Virus record (IMG/VR): IMGVR_UViG_3300000101_000109
Location: 1-23,221 of that record
Direction: 5' to 3' (one strand)
From: a virus
DNA length: 23,221 nt
Position numbers and translations under genes: made by a program. Below, piece by piece: positions 9,744-17,466 of the stretch (position 1 is the stretch's first letter; the number at the start of each line of letters is the position of its first letter). A model generated the notes under the pieces. The model made no database searches. It was not told the DNA's origin and saw only the letters and a program-made list of their open reading frames with translations.

Positions 9744-9774
9744 TTGATTTATTAATATAAATAGTTTATATTTG
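9744..9774 (+). promoter_or_regulatory. Bacteroidetes-type promoter for the nuclease-like gene
   Basis: TTG at 9744-9746, a 20-nt spacer and TATATTTG at 9767-9774 match the Bacteroidetes -33/-7 consensus, with the same spacing as the polymerase promoter. The expected start near 9781 leaves a leader of only about 14 nt. Confidence 0.65.
9757..9763 (-). promoter_or_regulatory. TATTTAT late-promoter-like motif of the neck-like gene
   Basis: On the minus strand TATTTAT lies 15 nt before the ATG at 9741. On the plus strand the same bases are part of TATAAATA (9756-9763), the T4 late-promoter octamer, and they fall inside the spacer of the plus-strand host-type promoter. Confidence 0.5.
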
Positions 9775-9794
9775 GGAAAAACAGAACAACAATT

Positions 9795-10631
9795 TTGGAT
9801 TTAACTAAAATAAGACTCAAACATCGTAAAACACTTAACATATGGAGGTACATTCATCAAACCTCTAAGTTTAACAAACCTTTCAGTAAAGAAATAACGA
9901 GAATTATTAGAGAAACCCATTCAGAAGATGAATTAAGATGGAGATCGCCTATGGGTTCTGTTGGTAGTGGTTACTACAATTACGATGAAGACACTAAATC
10001 GTATAGTTTTAGAAGCGGAATTAATTTTATTAATACGGGTTTTTCTTATCAGGAATATATTGAGAGGGTTTTAAATGAAAAATACGGTATTAAATTACCC
10101 TATGAAACTGACAATGAGGGTAAATATATTGATGAGACCGTAGAAGAAACTTTGAAGGAGTTTTGTTATTACTTAGAACTTTATAAAGAAGATTTTCTTT
10201 TTGATGGTGATGTAAAGAATCACATCGATCTTATAAGATATCGATTAAAAGTAATATCTGATCGTTCGGAAAAATTAATAGAAAATAATTTTAAGAATAT
10301 ATGGCCCGATTCGATTAGTTACCTTTCGTCTACAGGAAATGGAGGTAATATAAAGGACTTTAGAGGTATCGACGCTGAGATAGTATTTGATCGCGGAGTT
10401 GAAACTGTACAGTGTAAGGAGGTAAGTTTTATTGAAGAGGACGATAATAAAATCATTTTGACCCTTACAATGGATCATACAAAATACTCAAATATAAATT
10501 ACTACGCATTTACACAAGACAATAATTATATTGTTTTTAAAAACGACTCAGGGGGTATAGAAATTTTAAATTCTATGGAGGGTAATGTTTATTCTTTTAA
10601 TAAAGACTTAATTGTGTATTCTACGTTTTAA
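9795..10631 (+). CDS. Unrecognised protein with possible PD-(D/E)XK (Mrr-like) nuclease core
   Basis: A 278-residue protein. The N-terminal half (1-130) is basic, then mixed, and not recognised. Around 155-240 there is a helix with E159/E163, then FRGIDAEIVF (D193), then ETVQCKEV (Q206, K208), then beta-strands: the E / D / QxK order seen in Mrr-type restriction-endonuclease folds. This is a pattern match only. The start chosen is TTG at 9795; there is no in-frame ATG until residue 53, and the frame is open only from 9765, so TTG fits the promoter position. It has a host-type promoter like the polymerase and overlaps the convergent helicase gene by 11 nt. That context fits a DNA-processing role, but this is inference. 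Confidence 0.65.
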   Translation: MDLTKIRLKHRKTLNIWRYIHQTSKFNKPFSKEITRIIRETHSEDELRWRSPMGSVGSGYYNYDEDTKSYSFRSGINFINTGFSYQEYIERVLNEKYGIKLPYETDNEGKYIDETVEETLKEFCYYLELYKEDFLFDGDVKNHIDLIRYRLKVISDRSEKLIENNFKNIWPDSISYLSSTGNGGNIKDFRGIDAEIVFDRGVETVQCKEVSFIEEDDNKIILTLTMDHTKYSNINYYAFTQDNNYIVFKNDSGGIEILNSMEGNVYSFNKDLIVYSTF

Positions 10632-12375
10632 TATTCTTAACTAACTCATTACCAAAACTTTCCGAATATTCCCCATCTCCCATCACTTGATCTATAATTT
10701 CTTTCTTTTTCTGTAGAATATTATAAATCGTCATTTCGATGGTATTTTCAAAAACAGGATAATAAACAAGTACACTATTTTTTTGACCATACCTATACGC
10801 CCTATCCTCCGCTTGTGAGTGGTCTGCAGGGACAAAAGACAAGTCATTAAATATAACAGTATCCGCGGCCGTTAAAGTTATACCAACTCCCGCCGCTTTA
10901 ATGTTACCAATAAAGACCTTAACCTTATCCTCGTTTTGAAACCTATCAACAGATTGTTGTCTTCTATCTTTGGACATTCTACCATCTAACACCACCGCTT
11001 TCTTCCCGTACTTTTCATAGATCATATCTAAAGACATAGTAAAATTAGTAAACACAATAACCTTCCTACCTTGTTCTAATACTTTATCAATCAATTCACA
11101 CGTATGATCTACCTTTTCAATTGCAATGAGTTGTCTTAACTTCATTAATCTATTAAGTGTAACCGTTAGACTTTCTTTTTTCCTATTCTCCTTACTTATC
11201 CTCAAAAACTCTGTAAGTTCATCGTCATAAAAAGAATTCTTTAGTTCTAACCATATTGGTGAGATAATTTTTTCAGGTAAATCTAATATATCGGTCTTCA
11301 TTCTTCTCAATACCACCGCTTTAGTTTGTTCCCTTAATTCATCTAAATTACTCGCACCACTTGTATTCCATATTTTTCGTCCACCCACTCTAAATTGGTA
11401 ACCTTTACAATATCTTAAAACATAACTCTTCCAATTAAGTGTTAGAGGTGAGTTTACTATTTTTAATAGGTTAAAATAATTAATTGGTCTTGAGGTCATG
11501 GGTGTTCCTGTAAGTAACCAAACTTTAGGTATTTTTGCAAGTATATCATTTAATAGTTTTGTTCTCTGTGCTTGACTATTTGAGATATAATGAGCCTCAT
11601 CAACTATTGCGAGGTCAAACCCCTCGTTCAGTATAATTTTATATGCATCACTATCTTCAGTATTTTCTGTAGTATGAAAGTTTTTTAAGATATCATAATT
11701 TATAATATAATACTTAAAGGTAGATCCCCATTTCTTCCCTTCAACAATTAATACATTTTCGTCTGAATAGAGTTCAATTTCTCTCTTCCAATTAATTTTA
11801 AGGGACGCTGGACAAACTATTAATACCTTTTTAATGTCACTCTCCAAAGACGCGATAACCGTACTAGTAGTCTTCCCTAACCCCATATCATCGGCAAGAA
11901 TGAATTTATTATTTGCCAATAACTTTTCTATTGCTATTTTTTGGTGTTCCATCGGTGGTCTGTGTGAGTATGGACTATAATCCACTTCTCGATCTAAGGT
12001 TTTTTCCTCTTGAATAACCGACGCTTTGGGTATCCACATGGAGATGGGTTTCATTTCTTTGGTTAGATTACCCCATACATTATATGCCTTATCACTTTCA
12101 CATAACAATTTTTCAACCCACACTTCCTCAACGGGAGACATGAGTAATCGATCCTCTTGTATTTTTGTTCCAAAAGACTTGGCAATTCTAAGATACTTTC
12201 GGGCAACCTTTGGTACTATCTCATGATATTTTATGACATATTCTGATTGTGGACGAGTTAAACTGTAATTTTTCGATTTTTCGAATTTACGTTTTAGGTC
12301 CAATATATGGTTATTATAACCAGTATATCCTGTTACAATCTCCCTCGCTTGTATTTCGGGTAATAGTTTTCCCAT
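10621..12375 (-). CDS. SNF2-family (SMARCAL1/HARP-like) DNA helicase/translocase
   Basis: A 584-residue superfamily 2 ATPase. Motifs: Q-like HQKIAIEKL near 144, Walker A DDMGLGKT (162-169), Ia CPASLKINW (188-196), Walker B DEAH (259-262), III LTGTP (288-292), IV VIVFTNF (439-445), V GNIKAAGVGITLT (490-502) and VI QAEDRAYRYGQ (521-531). This set is typical of the SNF2 branch, closest in style to short SMARCAL1-like annealing helicases. The N-terminal ~135 residues carry no domain I recognise. It probably acts on branched DNA or displaces proteins during phage replication or recombination, comparable in role to T4 UvsW. The start is ATG at 12375; its upstream region has only a degenerate host-type promoter (TTTA-N19-TATATTTA). 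Its 3' end overlaps the convergent nuclease-like gene. Confidence 0.9.
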   Translation of the reverse strand: MGKLLPEIQAREIVTGYTGYNNHILDLKRKFEKSKNYSLTRPQSEYVIKYHEIVPKVARKYLRIAKSFGTKIQEDRLLMSPVEEVWVEKLLCESDKAYNVWGNLTKEMKPISMWIPKASVIQEEKTLDREVDYSPYSHRPPMEHQKIAIEKLLANNKFILADDMGLGKTTSTVIASLESDIKKVLIVCPASLKINWKREIELYSDENVLIVEGKKWGSTFKYYIINYDILKNFHTTENTEDSDAYKIILNEGFDLAIVDEAHYISNSQAQRTKLLNDILAKIPKVWLLTGTPMTSRPINYFNLLKIVNSPLTLNWKSYVLRYCKGYQFRVGGRKIWNTSGASNLDELREQTKAVVLRRMKTDILDLPEKIISPIWLELKNSFYDDELTEFLRISKENRKKESLTVTLNRLMKLRQLIAIEKVDHTCELIDKVLEQGRKVIVFTNFTMSLDMIYEKYGKKAVVLDGRMSKDRRQQSVDRFQNEDKVKVFIGNIKAAGVGITLTAADTVIFNDLSFVPADHSQAEDRAYRYGQKNSVLVYYPVFENTIEMTIYNILQKKKEIIDQVMGDGEYSESFGNELVKNIKT

Positions 12376-12415
12376 CTATAAACTAAATATAAGGAATTCA
12401 AATCATTTTTTAAAC

Positions 12416-12422
12416 TATTTAT
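12416..12422 (+). promoter_or_regulatory. TATTTAT late-promoter-like motif, 4 nt before the ATG
   Basis: The string TATTTATCTATATG (12416-12429), including the start codon, is identical to the one in front of the tape measure gene (19152-19165). The motif lies in the 51-bp divergent gap between the helicase and this gene. Confidence 0.55.
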
Positions 12423-12426
12423 CTAT

Positions 12427-12939
12427 ATGAGTAAAAAACTACCAATTAAAAGAATGAGTAAATTCTTCTCTGAAGAAGACTTCGACTTTAATGTTCAAAT
12501 AGGTCAGGAGTATCTTCATGGAGATTTAAATATGAAATTGGTACTCTACCGTGTTGATACTGAGAGTACGGATACCGATGCGGTATATGCTGAGGTTGGT
12601 AAGGATCAGATTAAGTTCTTCCCACCTATTGAATTCAACGCATTAGTTAAAATAGAAACACCTAAAAATCAGTCTTATAAACCTGGTTTAGTTCGTTACA
12701 TAGAACCTGGTAATATGACTGTATCTGTTTATATAAGTCATTTACGGGATTTGGGTGTTGATATAAAATACGGTGATTTTATTGCATATCCTGAGACTGA
12801 AGATAAGATTAGATATTATACGGTTGCAAATGACGGTAAAGTTACTTCAGACAATAAACACAATATGTTTGGTTTTAAACCACATTACAGAACAATAACT
12901 TGTGTACCGGCAGAAGAGTCGGAATTTAGAGGAATATAA
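12427..12939 (+). CDS. Putative neck/virion structural protein (T4-like phage conserved)
   Basis: A 170-residue soluble protein starting 'MSKKLPIKRMSKFFSEEDFD' and ending in SEFRGI. Both the opening FFSEEDF and the tail 'DNKHNMFGFKPHYRT...PAEESEFRGI'-like segment look like a protein I associate with the neck region of T4-like marine phages, where it sits next to the tail completion gene. I cannot assign a precise role. It overlaps the next gene by one base (TAATG), so the two form an operon with coupled translation. The start is fixed by the ATG directly after a TATTTAT motif. Confidence 0.65.
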   Translation: MSKKLPIKRMSKFFSEEDFDFNVQIGQEYLHGDLNMKLVLYRVDTESTDTDAVYAEVGKDQIKFFPPIEFNALVKIETPKNQSYKPGLVRYIEPGNMTVSVYISHLRDLGVDIKYGDFIAYPETEDKIRYYTVANDGKVTSDNKHNMFGFKPHYRTITCVPAEESEFRGI

Positions 12940-14171
12940 TGGCGATACCTAAAAGAAAAAATAACATAAAAGTTTACCAAGGAAACGAATTAATGGATAG
13001 ACGACAGGAATTATTAGACAAAATCACCGAAGGTGATTCGTTTCTTCCTGACTCGGTACTACACGACGACTTAGATTTGGGGATGTTAGATTTTGTTAAG
13101 AAGAACTTTATTGTTGTTTCTGATGGTATGCAAATACCAATTATACCTAAAATTTTAACCACACAACGTTGGGGTGAGTTTGCTAACACATGGAATTTTG
13201 CCAACTTAGACGGTAACCCGTCAATACCTTTTATTAGTGTAATTAGAAAACCCGACGTTCAACTCGGTACTAATCCAAGTTTACAAAGAACGATACCCGA
13301 TAGACAACAATTTCACTACGCCACAGTTCCAACATGGAATGGTACTCAAGTCGGTGCTGACATTTACAAAATACCACAACCCGTTCCTATTGATATAAGT
13401 TATGAGATTACTATTGTTTGTTCAAGATTCAGAGATTTAAATAAATTTAATCAAATAATATTACAAAAGTTTTCTTCGAGACAAGCGTATACAACTGTTA
13501 AAGGACATTATGTTCCAATAGTTTTAGATAGTATCGAGGATAACACTCCTGTGGATTTAGAATCAAGAAGATTCTACGTTCAAAGCTATAAATTCACTTT
13601 ATTAGGTTTCATTATTGACGATGAAGAATTTGAAGTGAAACCCGCAGTTAGTAGGTTATTTTTGATGAACGAATTTATTAATAGTAATAATTTTGAAAAG
13701 AAATATCTAACTAAAAATTTAGAAATTACTGTTGCTAACTTTACCGCTGATGGAGTACAAACAATTTTTAGTGTAGGAGAGACAATAGGTATACTATTTA
13801 ATGTAACAATTAATGGTTTATTACAAGAAAGAGGGGTGGAATTTAACCATGTTTCTTTGACCTCTAAAATTAGTTTTGTCGAACCACCAAGAGAAGGTTC
13901 CAAGGTAACGATAACATATTATAAAGGAAGGTCAAGTGTTTTTGTAGATTCTGAAGGAAACGTAAGACAGGTTTCTACAGAGTATTTTGACTATTCGGGT
14001 GGAGGTCTTTCATTCACCACATTAAACAATATAGATAGTGTAATTAGTTTAGATTTAAATGGTCTATTGTTAGAAGAAGGTAGTGATTTCGATATTACGG
14101 GAGGAACAGAAGTAACACTAAATGGTACTCCTCGAGTCGGATCAAGAATAGGTGTCACTTATTTATTTTAA
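12939..14171 (+). CDS. Putative tail completion / sheath stabiliser protein (gp15/gp3-like) with C-terminal beta-repeats
   Basis: A 410-residue protein in two parts. Residues 1-~247 contain 'ISYEITIVCSRFRDLNKFNQ', 'FSSRQAYTTVKGHYVPIVL' and 'DDEEFEVKPAVSRLFLM', a pattern I associate with tail-terminator or sheath-stabiliser proteins of T4-like phages (gp15/gp3 group). Residues ~268-327 and ~347-410 are two related beta-repeats of the type 'F-x-V-x-x-x-x-x-x-V-x-NG-L-L' followed by a closing ITY[YF] or VTYLF strand, as in tail fibre or appendage modules. Such an appendix is absent from T4 gp15 (272 aa), so this looks like a fusion. The start overlaps the preceding stop by one base, with AGAGGA seven bases upstream. 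Position before the sheath gene supports the call. Confidence 0.65.
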   Translation: MAIPKRKNNIKVYQGNELMDRRQELLDKITEGDSFLPDSVLHDDLDLGMLDFVKKNFIVVSDGMQIPIIPKILTTQRWGEFANTWNFANLDGNPSIPFISVIRKPDVQLGTNPSLQRTIPDRQQFHYATVPTWNGTQVGADIYKIPQPVPIDISYEITIVCSRFRDLNKFNQIILQKFSSRQAYTTVKGHYVPIVLDSIEDNTPVDLESRRFYVQSYKFTLLGFIIDDEEFEVKPAVSRLFLMNEFINSNNFEKKYLTKNLEITVANFTADGVQTIFSVGETIGILFNVTINGLLQERGVEFNHVSLTSKISFVEPPREGSKVTITYYKGRSSVFVDSEGNVRQVSTEYFDYSGGGLSFTTLNNIDSVISLDLNGLLLEEGSDFDITGGTEVTLNGTPRVGSRIGVTYLF

Positions 14172-14173
14172 TT

Positions 14174-14190
14174 AACCCATTGGGTTTTTT
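14174..14190 (+). terminator. Weak rho-independent terminator after the tail-completion gene
   Basis: AACCC (14174-14178) and GGGTT (14182-14186) form a 5-bp stem with a 3-nt loop, running into six T. It sits three bases after the stop codon. The stem is short, so the call is tentative. Confidence 0.4.
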
Positions 14191-14240
14191 GGGTTTTCTA
14201 TAAAAACTACTGGGTTTTTTGGGTTTTATAAAAAAACTAC
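14181..14240. repeat. Two 30-bp T/G-rich tandem repeats
   Basis: Bases 14181-14210 and 14211-14240 match at 28 of 30 positions; each begins TGGGTTTTTTGGGTTTT and ends AACTAC. A third unit begins with TGGG at 14241 and then diverges. The array lies in the 3' intergenic space between the tail-completion gene and the convergent small minus-strand gene. Function is unknown. Confidence 0.8.
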
Positions 14241-14253
14241 TGGGATATTTTTG

Positions 14254-14312
14254 AATTTTAATTGGCACAAACCCGCCACACATACATGATCTAATTTTAA
14301 TTGGCAGAAACC
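14254..14312. repeat. 20-bp direct repeat pair next to the tandem array
   Basis: Bases 14254-14273 and 14293-14312 match at 19 of 20 positions (AATTTTAATTGGCA[C/G]AAACC). The second copy ends at the stop codon of the small minus-strand gene. The gene-free stretch 14172-14311 otherwise holds only the weak terminator and the 30-bp array. Confidence 0.75.
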
Positions 14313-14470
14313 TATTCATCATATAAACCTCTTTTTCGGTCCACACAATTGGTTTCTATCCACTTTTCCACAACTTTATAAATTTTAAATCCATTATCAT
14401 CACAATACTTTTTTAATATATCGTGGTGTTTTTGACTTATTTTGATGTTTTTGGGGGTTTTGTCGCTCAT
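14312..14470 (-). CDS. Small ribbon-helix-helix-like protein, 52 aa
   Basis: A 52-codon gene on the minus strand, ATG at 14470 and TAG at 14312-14314. The product begins MSDKTPKNIKISQKHHDILK, continues through KKYCDDNGFKIYKVVEKW and ends RKRGLYDE. A short beta-strand (KNIKIS) followed by two helices separated by a DNG turn is the outline of a ribbon-helix-helix (Arc/MetJ-type) DNA-binding protein, and similar short phage proteins with that opening are familiar to me. Coding support: a compositionally normal protein, and TATTTAT exactly 4 nt before the ATG, as at three plus-strand genes. It could be a small regulator acting on the divergent sheath promoter region, but that is inference. Confidence 0.72.
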   Translation of the reverse strand: MSDKTPKNIKISQKHHDILKKYCDDNGFKIYKVVEKWIETNCVDRKRGLYDE

Positions 14471-14474
14471 AAAG

Positions 14475-14481
14475 ATAAATA
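14475..14481 (-). promoter_or_regulatory. TATTTAT motif of the small minus-strand gene
   Basis: Minus-strand TATTTATCTTTATG: the heptamer, 4 nt, then the ATG at 14470. It has the same 4-nt spacing as at 5223, 12416 and 19152. Confidence 0.5.
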
Positions 14482-14548
14482 TAGATAAAAAAATATCTTT
14501 AAATATCCTAAAATAGAAAACTTGGGAACTCTTTACTAAAAACTAAGA

Positions 14549-14555
14549 TATTTAT
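14549..14555 (+). promoter_or_regulatory. TATTTAT late-promoter-like motif of the sheath gene
   Basis: TATTTAT 35 nt before the sheath ATG, followed by an A/T-only leader. The tube gene has the same motif at exactly the same 35-nt distance. The region 14471-14590 contains no Shine-Dalgarno-like sequence and no further gene. Confidence 0.55.
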
Positions 14556-14590
14556 AGTAAACAATAAAAATTTATAATTAAAGTTAATCG

Positions 14591-17401
14591 ATGGCAAATT
14601 CAAACAGAGTATTCGTTTCTCCAGGTGTATATACCTCAGAAAAGGATTTAACGTTCGTAGCACAAAGTGTGGGTGTGACCACATTAGGGTTATCAGGTGA
14701 GGCACTAAAAGGACCTGCATTTGAACCAATTCTAATAAGAAATTTTGACGAATTCAAAACATATTTCGGACCTACTTCACCAACTAAATTTTCGGACGGT
14801 AACCCAAAATACGAATTGGGTTATGTCGCAAAATCATACCTTCAAGAATCTAACCAACTATTTGTAACAAGAGTTTTAGGTTTAACGGGTTACGTACCAA
14901 AAATAACATACGCAATTAAAACATTAGGAGGGGTAACAGTAGACCTTACAGGTGGAACTACAAATGTTGTAGACGCACTATCAGGTACTTCAGTAGATAT
15001 TTCAACTTCCGCATTTATTGCTGACCTAAGTGGGAAAACCGCAAATGATGGAAATAGTGTCGTTGATTCTATCGGAAATTTATCGGTAGTGGACGGAACA
15101 TGGTTTACTATTGGTTTAGTTGATGGATCAGAGACGGTAGGTTTAACACAATCTTTAGAAGTGTCAGGACCAATAGGTACAAACAATAATAACAATTGGT
15201 ACAATACGTACTTTTCAGTAGACGGTCTTGGAAATATAGACGGGGTATATTCATACCTTTTTGTATTTAATTCGACCGATAACGGTTTTAAAATCATACA
15301 ATACAAGTATAATGCATCAGTAAATTCTGATTATGACAATATGGTTGTATTATCTTTAAGACCAAGAGGGTCTTATCAAGGGCAAACTTTAAATCTTGAG
15401 TTAACAACATCAAGTGATGTAGATATTACATCATCTACTTTAGGTAGTGACCCATTATCTGAATTTACACTAAGTGTTACGGGATCTACAAGTGGTGCTA
15501 AGTCATTCACATGTACATTGAATACTTCATCTACTAAGTATGTTTCTAAAGTATTAGGTAACACTAATTTCGATAAGAAGAAAAATGAAGTACCTCTTTA
15601 TGTTTTTGAAGAGTACCCAAAATTATTATCTGCACTTTACGGACAAGGACTTGTTAGAGGTTTAGATGTTGAACATATTTCACATAATGTGGGTAATGAT
15701 TACTTAAATCAATGGGAGACACCGGCATCACCAACAGTTGTATCTGAAGTGAGAGGTGGTATTGTTTCTGACTTATTTAGTGTAATTAGTATTTCAGATG
15801 GAGATGCTGCAAACACACAATTAAAAATACAAGTTCAAAATATTGACCTTGATTCGGGTGAGTTCGATTTGATTATTAGAGACTTCAACGATACTGATAA
15901 TAATGTTTCAGTACTTGAGAAATTCTCAAGATGTACAATGAACCCTGACTTACCAGGATATATTGCTAAGAAAATAGGTACATCAGACGGTGAATATGAG
16001 TTACGTTCAAAATATATAATGTTGAACATGGCTATAGACGCACCCGTTGATGCATTTCCTGCAGGATTTAAAGGATTCACATCAGATTTTCTAAATACAT
16101 CTAAAGTTGGTAACGTATTATTCAAAACAAAATATAATGTGGCGGGTGATGTTATTTCTTATAACTCACAAGGTACAGAACAAAAAACAAACGGAGATAA
16201 AATTAGAAAAGTTACTTTAGGTTTATCATCTCAAATTGGTTTTGATAGAGATTTATTTGAATACAAAGGAAACACTGCGAGTTCAACCTCAAATGGTTTT
16301 CACCTTTCAAGTCAGGCATCTAACATATCAGGTTTTAAAACGACACCATATGATTTAGAAGGAAACAATAAAGGTTTATTAGAAACTAAATCATACAGAA
16401 AATTCACATTCACGGTTTGTGGTGGTTTTGATGGTTGGGATATCTATAGAGGAACAAGAACAAATGGAGATGGTTATATCTTTGGTAAAAACACTTATGT
16501 AAGTGGACACACATCTAATCAGGGTGTATTTAGTGATACTGTTGGAAACTCAGATTACTACGCATATTTAGCGGGAATTGAAACGTTCTCTAACCCTGAA
16601 GCGGTTGATATTAACATATTTGCAACACCAGGTATTGATTTCTATAATCACAGTTCATTAACAAATCAAGCAATTGATATGATTGAAGGTGATAGAGCGG
16701 ATTCATTATACATCACTAACTCACCTAATACTTCAGATGTTGACGAAATAGTTGACCAATTGGATGAAGTTGATTTAGATACTAACTATACGGCAACATA
16801 TTGGCCTTGGATACAAGTAAGAGATGGGGACAATGCAACTCAATTATATATTCCACCAACAGGTGAGGTGTGTAAGAATATTGCATTGACCGATAATGTT
16901 TCTTATCCTTGGTTCGCAGTAGCTGGATACCAAAGAGGTTTGGTAAACGCAATTAAAGCGAAGAAGAAGTTGACGTTAGATAATAGAGATGATTTATATA
17001 ATGCAAGAATTAACCCAATTGCAACATTCTCAGATACGGGAACAATAATTTGGGGTAATAAAACATTACAGGTTAGAGAATCTGCACTTGATAGAATCAA
17101 CGTAAGAAGATTACTACTAAGAGCGAGAAAATTAATTTCAGCAGTTGCCGTTAGATTGTTATTTGAACAAAACGACGAACAGGTAAGAAATGAATTTTTA
17201 AGATTGGTTAATCCAATATTAGAATCTATTAAGAAAGAAAGAGGTTTATATGAATTTAGAGTAGTAGTGTCTAATGATCCAGAAGATATAGATGCAAACA
17301 CACTAAGAGGTAAGATTTATGTTAAACCAACTAGATCTCTTGAATTTATTGATGTAGAATTCTTAATTACTCCAACAGGGGCATCATTTGAGAATATCTA
17401 A
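14591..17401 (+). CDS. gp18: Contractile tail sheath protein
   Basis: A 936-residue sheath subunit, polymerising around the tail tube and contracting on infection. The N-terminus has the typical opening 'VFVSPGVYTSEKDLTF' and 'FDEFKTYFG', then KSYLQESNQLFVTRVLG. The C-terminal ~250 residues carry the conserved sheath core: TYWPWIQVRDG, PPTGEVCKNIALTD, YPWFAVAGYQRGL, 'NARINPIATFSDTGTIIWGN', NVRRLLLRARKL and a final beta-strand ending FLITPTGASFENI. T4 gp18 is 659 residues, so this protein is about 280 longer; the extra lies in the middle (roughly 100-650), which is beta-rich, Ser/Thr/Asn-rich and probably forms surface-exposed domains. It has tandem stop codons (TAA TAG). The large transcript probably starts at the TATTTAT motif 35 nt upstream. 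Confidence 0.95.
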   Translation: MANSNRVFVSPGVYTSEKDLTFVAQSVGVTTLGLSGEALKGPAFEPILIRNFDEFKTYFGPTSPTKFSDGNPKYELGYVAKSYLQESNQLFVTRVLGLTGYVPKITYAIKTLGGVTVDLTGGTTNVVDALSGTSVDISTSAFIADLSGKTANDGNSVVDSIGNLSVVDGTWFTIGLVDGSETVGLTQSLEVSGPIGTNNNNNWYNTYFSVDGLGNIDGVYSYLFVFNSTDNGFKIIQYKYNASVNSDYDNMVVLSLRPRGSYQGQTLNLELTTSSDVDITSSTLGSDPLSEFTLSVTGSTSGAKSFTCTLNTSSTKYVSKVLGNTNFDKKKNEVPLYVFEEYPKLLSALYGQGLVRGLDVEHISHNVGNDYLNQWETPASPTVVSEVRGGIVSDLFSVISISDGDAANTQLKIQVQNIDLDSGEFDLIIRDFNDTDNNVSVLEKFSRCTMNPDLPGYIAKKIGTSDGEYELRSKYIMLNMAIDAPVDAFPAGFKGFTSDFLNTSKVGNVLFKTKYNVAGDVISYNSQGTEQKTNGDKIRKVTLGLSSQIGFDRDLFEYKGNTASSTSNGFHLSSQASNISGFKTTPYDLEGNNKGLLETKSYRKFTFTVCGGFDGWDIYRGTRTNGDGYIFGKNTYVSGHTSNQGVFSDTVGNSDYYAYLAGIETFSNPEAVDINIFATPGIDFYNHSSLTNQAIDMIEGDRADSLYITNSPNTSDVDEIVDQLDEVDLDTNYTATYWPWIQVRDGDNATQLYIPPTGEVCKNIALTDNVSYPWFAVAGYQRGLVNAIKAKKKLTLDNRDDLYNARINPIATFSDTGTIIWGNKTLQVRESALDRINVRRLLLRARKLISAVAVRLLFEQNDEQVRNEFLRLVNPILESIKKERGLYEFRVVVSNDPEDIDANTLRGKIYVKPTRSLEFIDVEFLITPTGASFENI

Positions 17402-17419
17402 TAGAATAAAAAAGGAAAA

Positions 17420-17441
17420 GGGAGGGTCTAACGACTCTCCC
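17420..17441 (+). terminator. Strong hairpin after the sheath gene
   Basis: GGGAGGGTC (17420-17428), loop TAAC and GACTCTCCC (17433-17441) form a nine-base-pair stem with one G-U pair. It lacks a following T run, so it may terminate inefficiently or protect the 3' end of sheath mRNA. Confidence 0.55.
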
Positions 17442-17466
17442 CTATCCAAAAGTAAAAATTGAGATG

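Noticed and set aside
9756-9763. TATAAATA as a plus-strand T4-type late promoter for the 9795 gene
   Set aside because: The other seven copies read as TATTTAT in gene direction, and the 9795 gene already has a well-matched host-type promoter, so the motif most likely serves the minus-strand gene.
14155-14346. 63-codon minus-strand open frame
   Set aside because: It overlaps the better 52-codon gene in another frame, and its product is mostly a translation of the 30-bp and 20-bp DNA repeats.
14508-14729. 73-codon minus-strand open frame over the sheath start
   Set aside because: It is antisense to the conserved sheath N-terminus and has no recognisable product.
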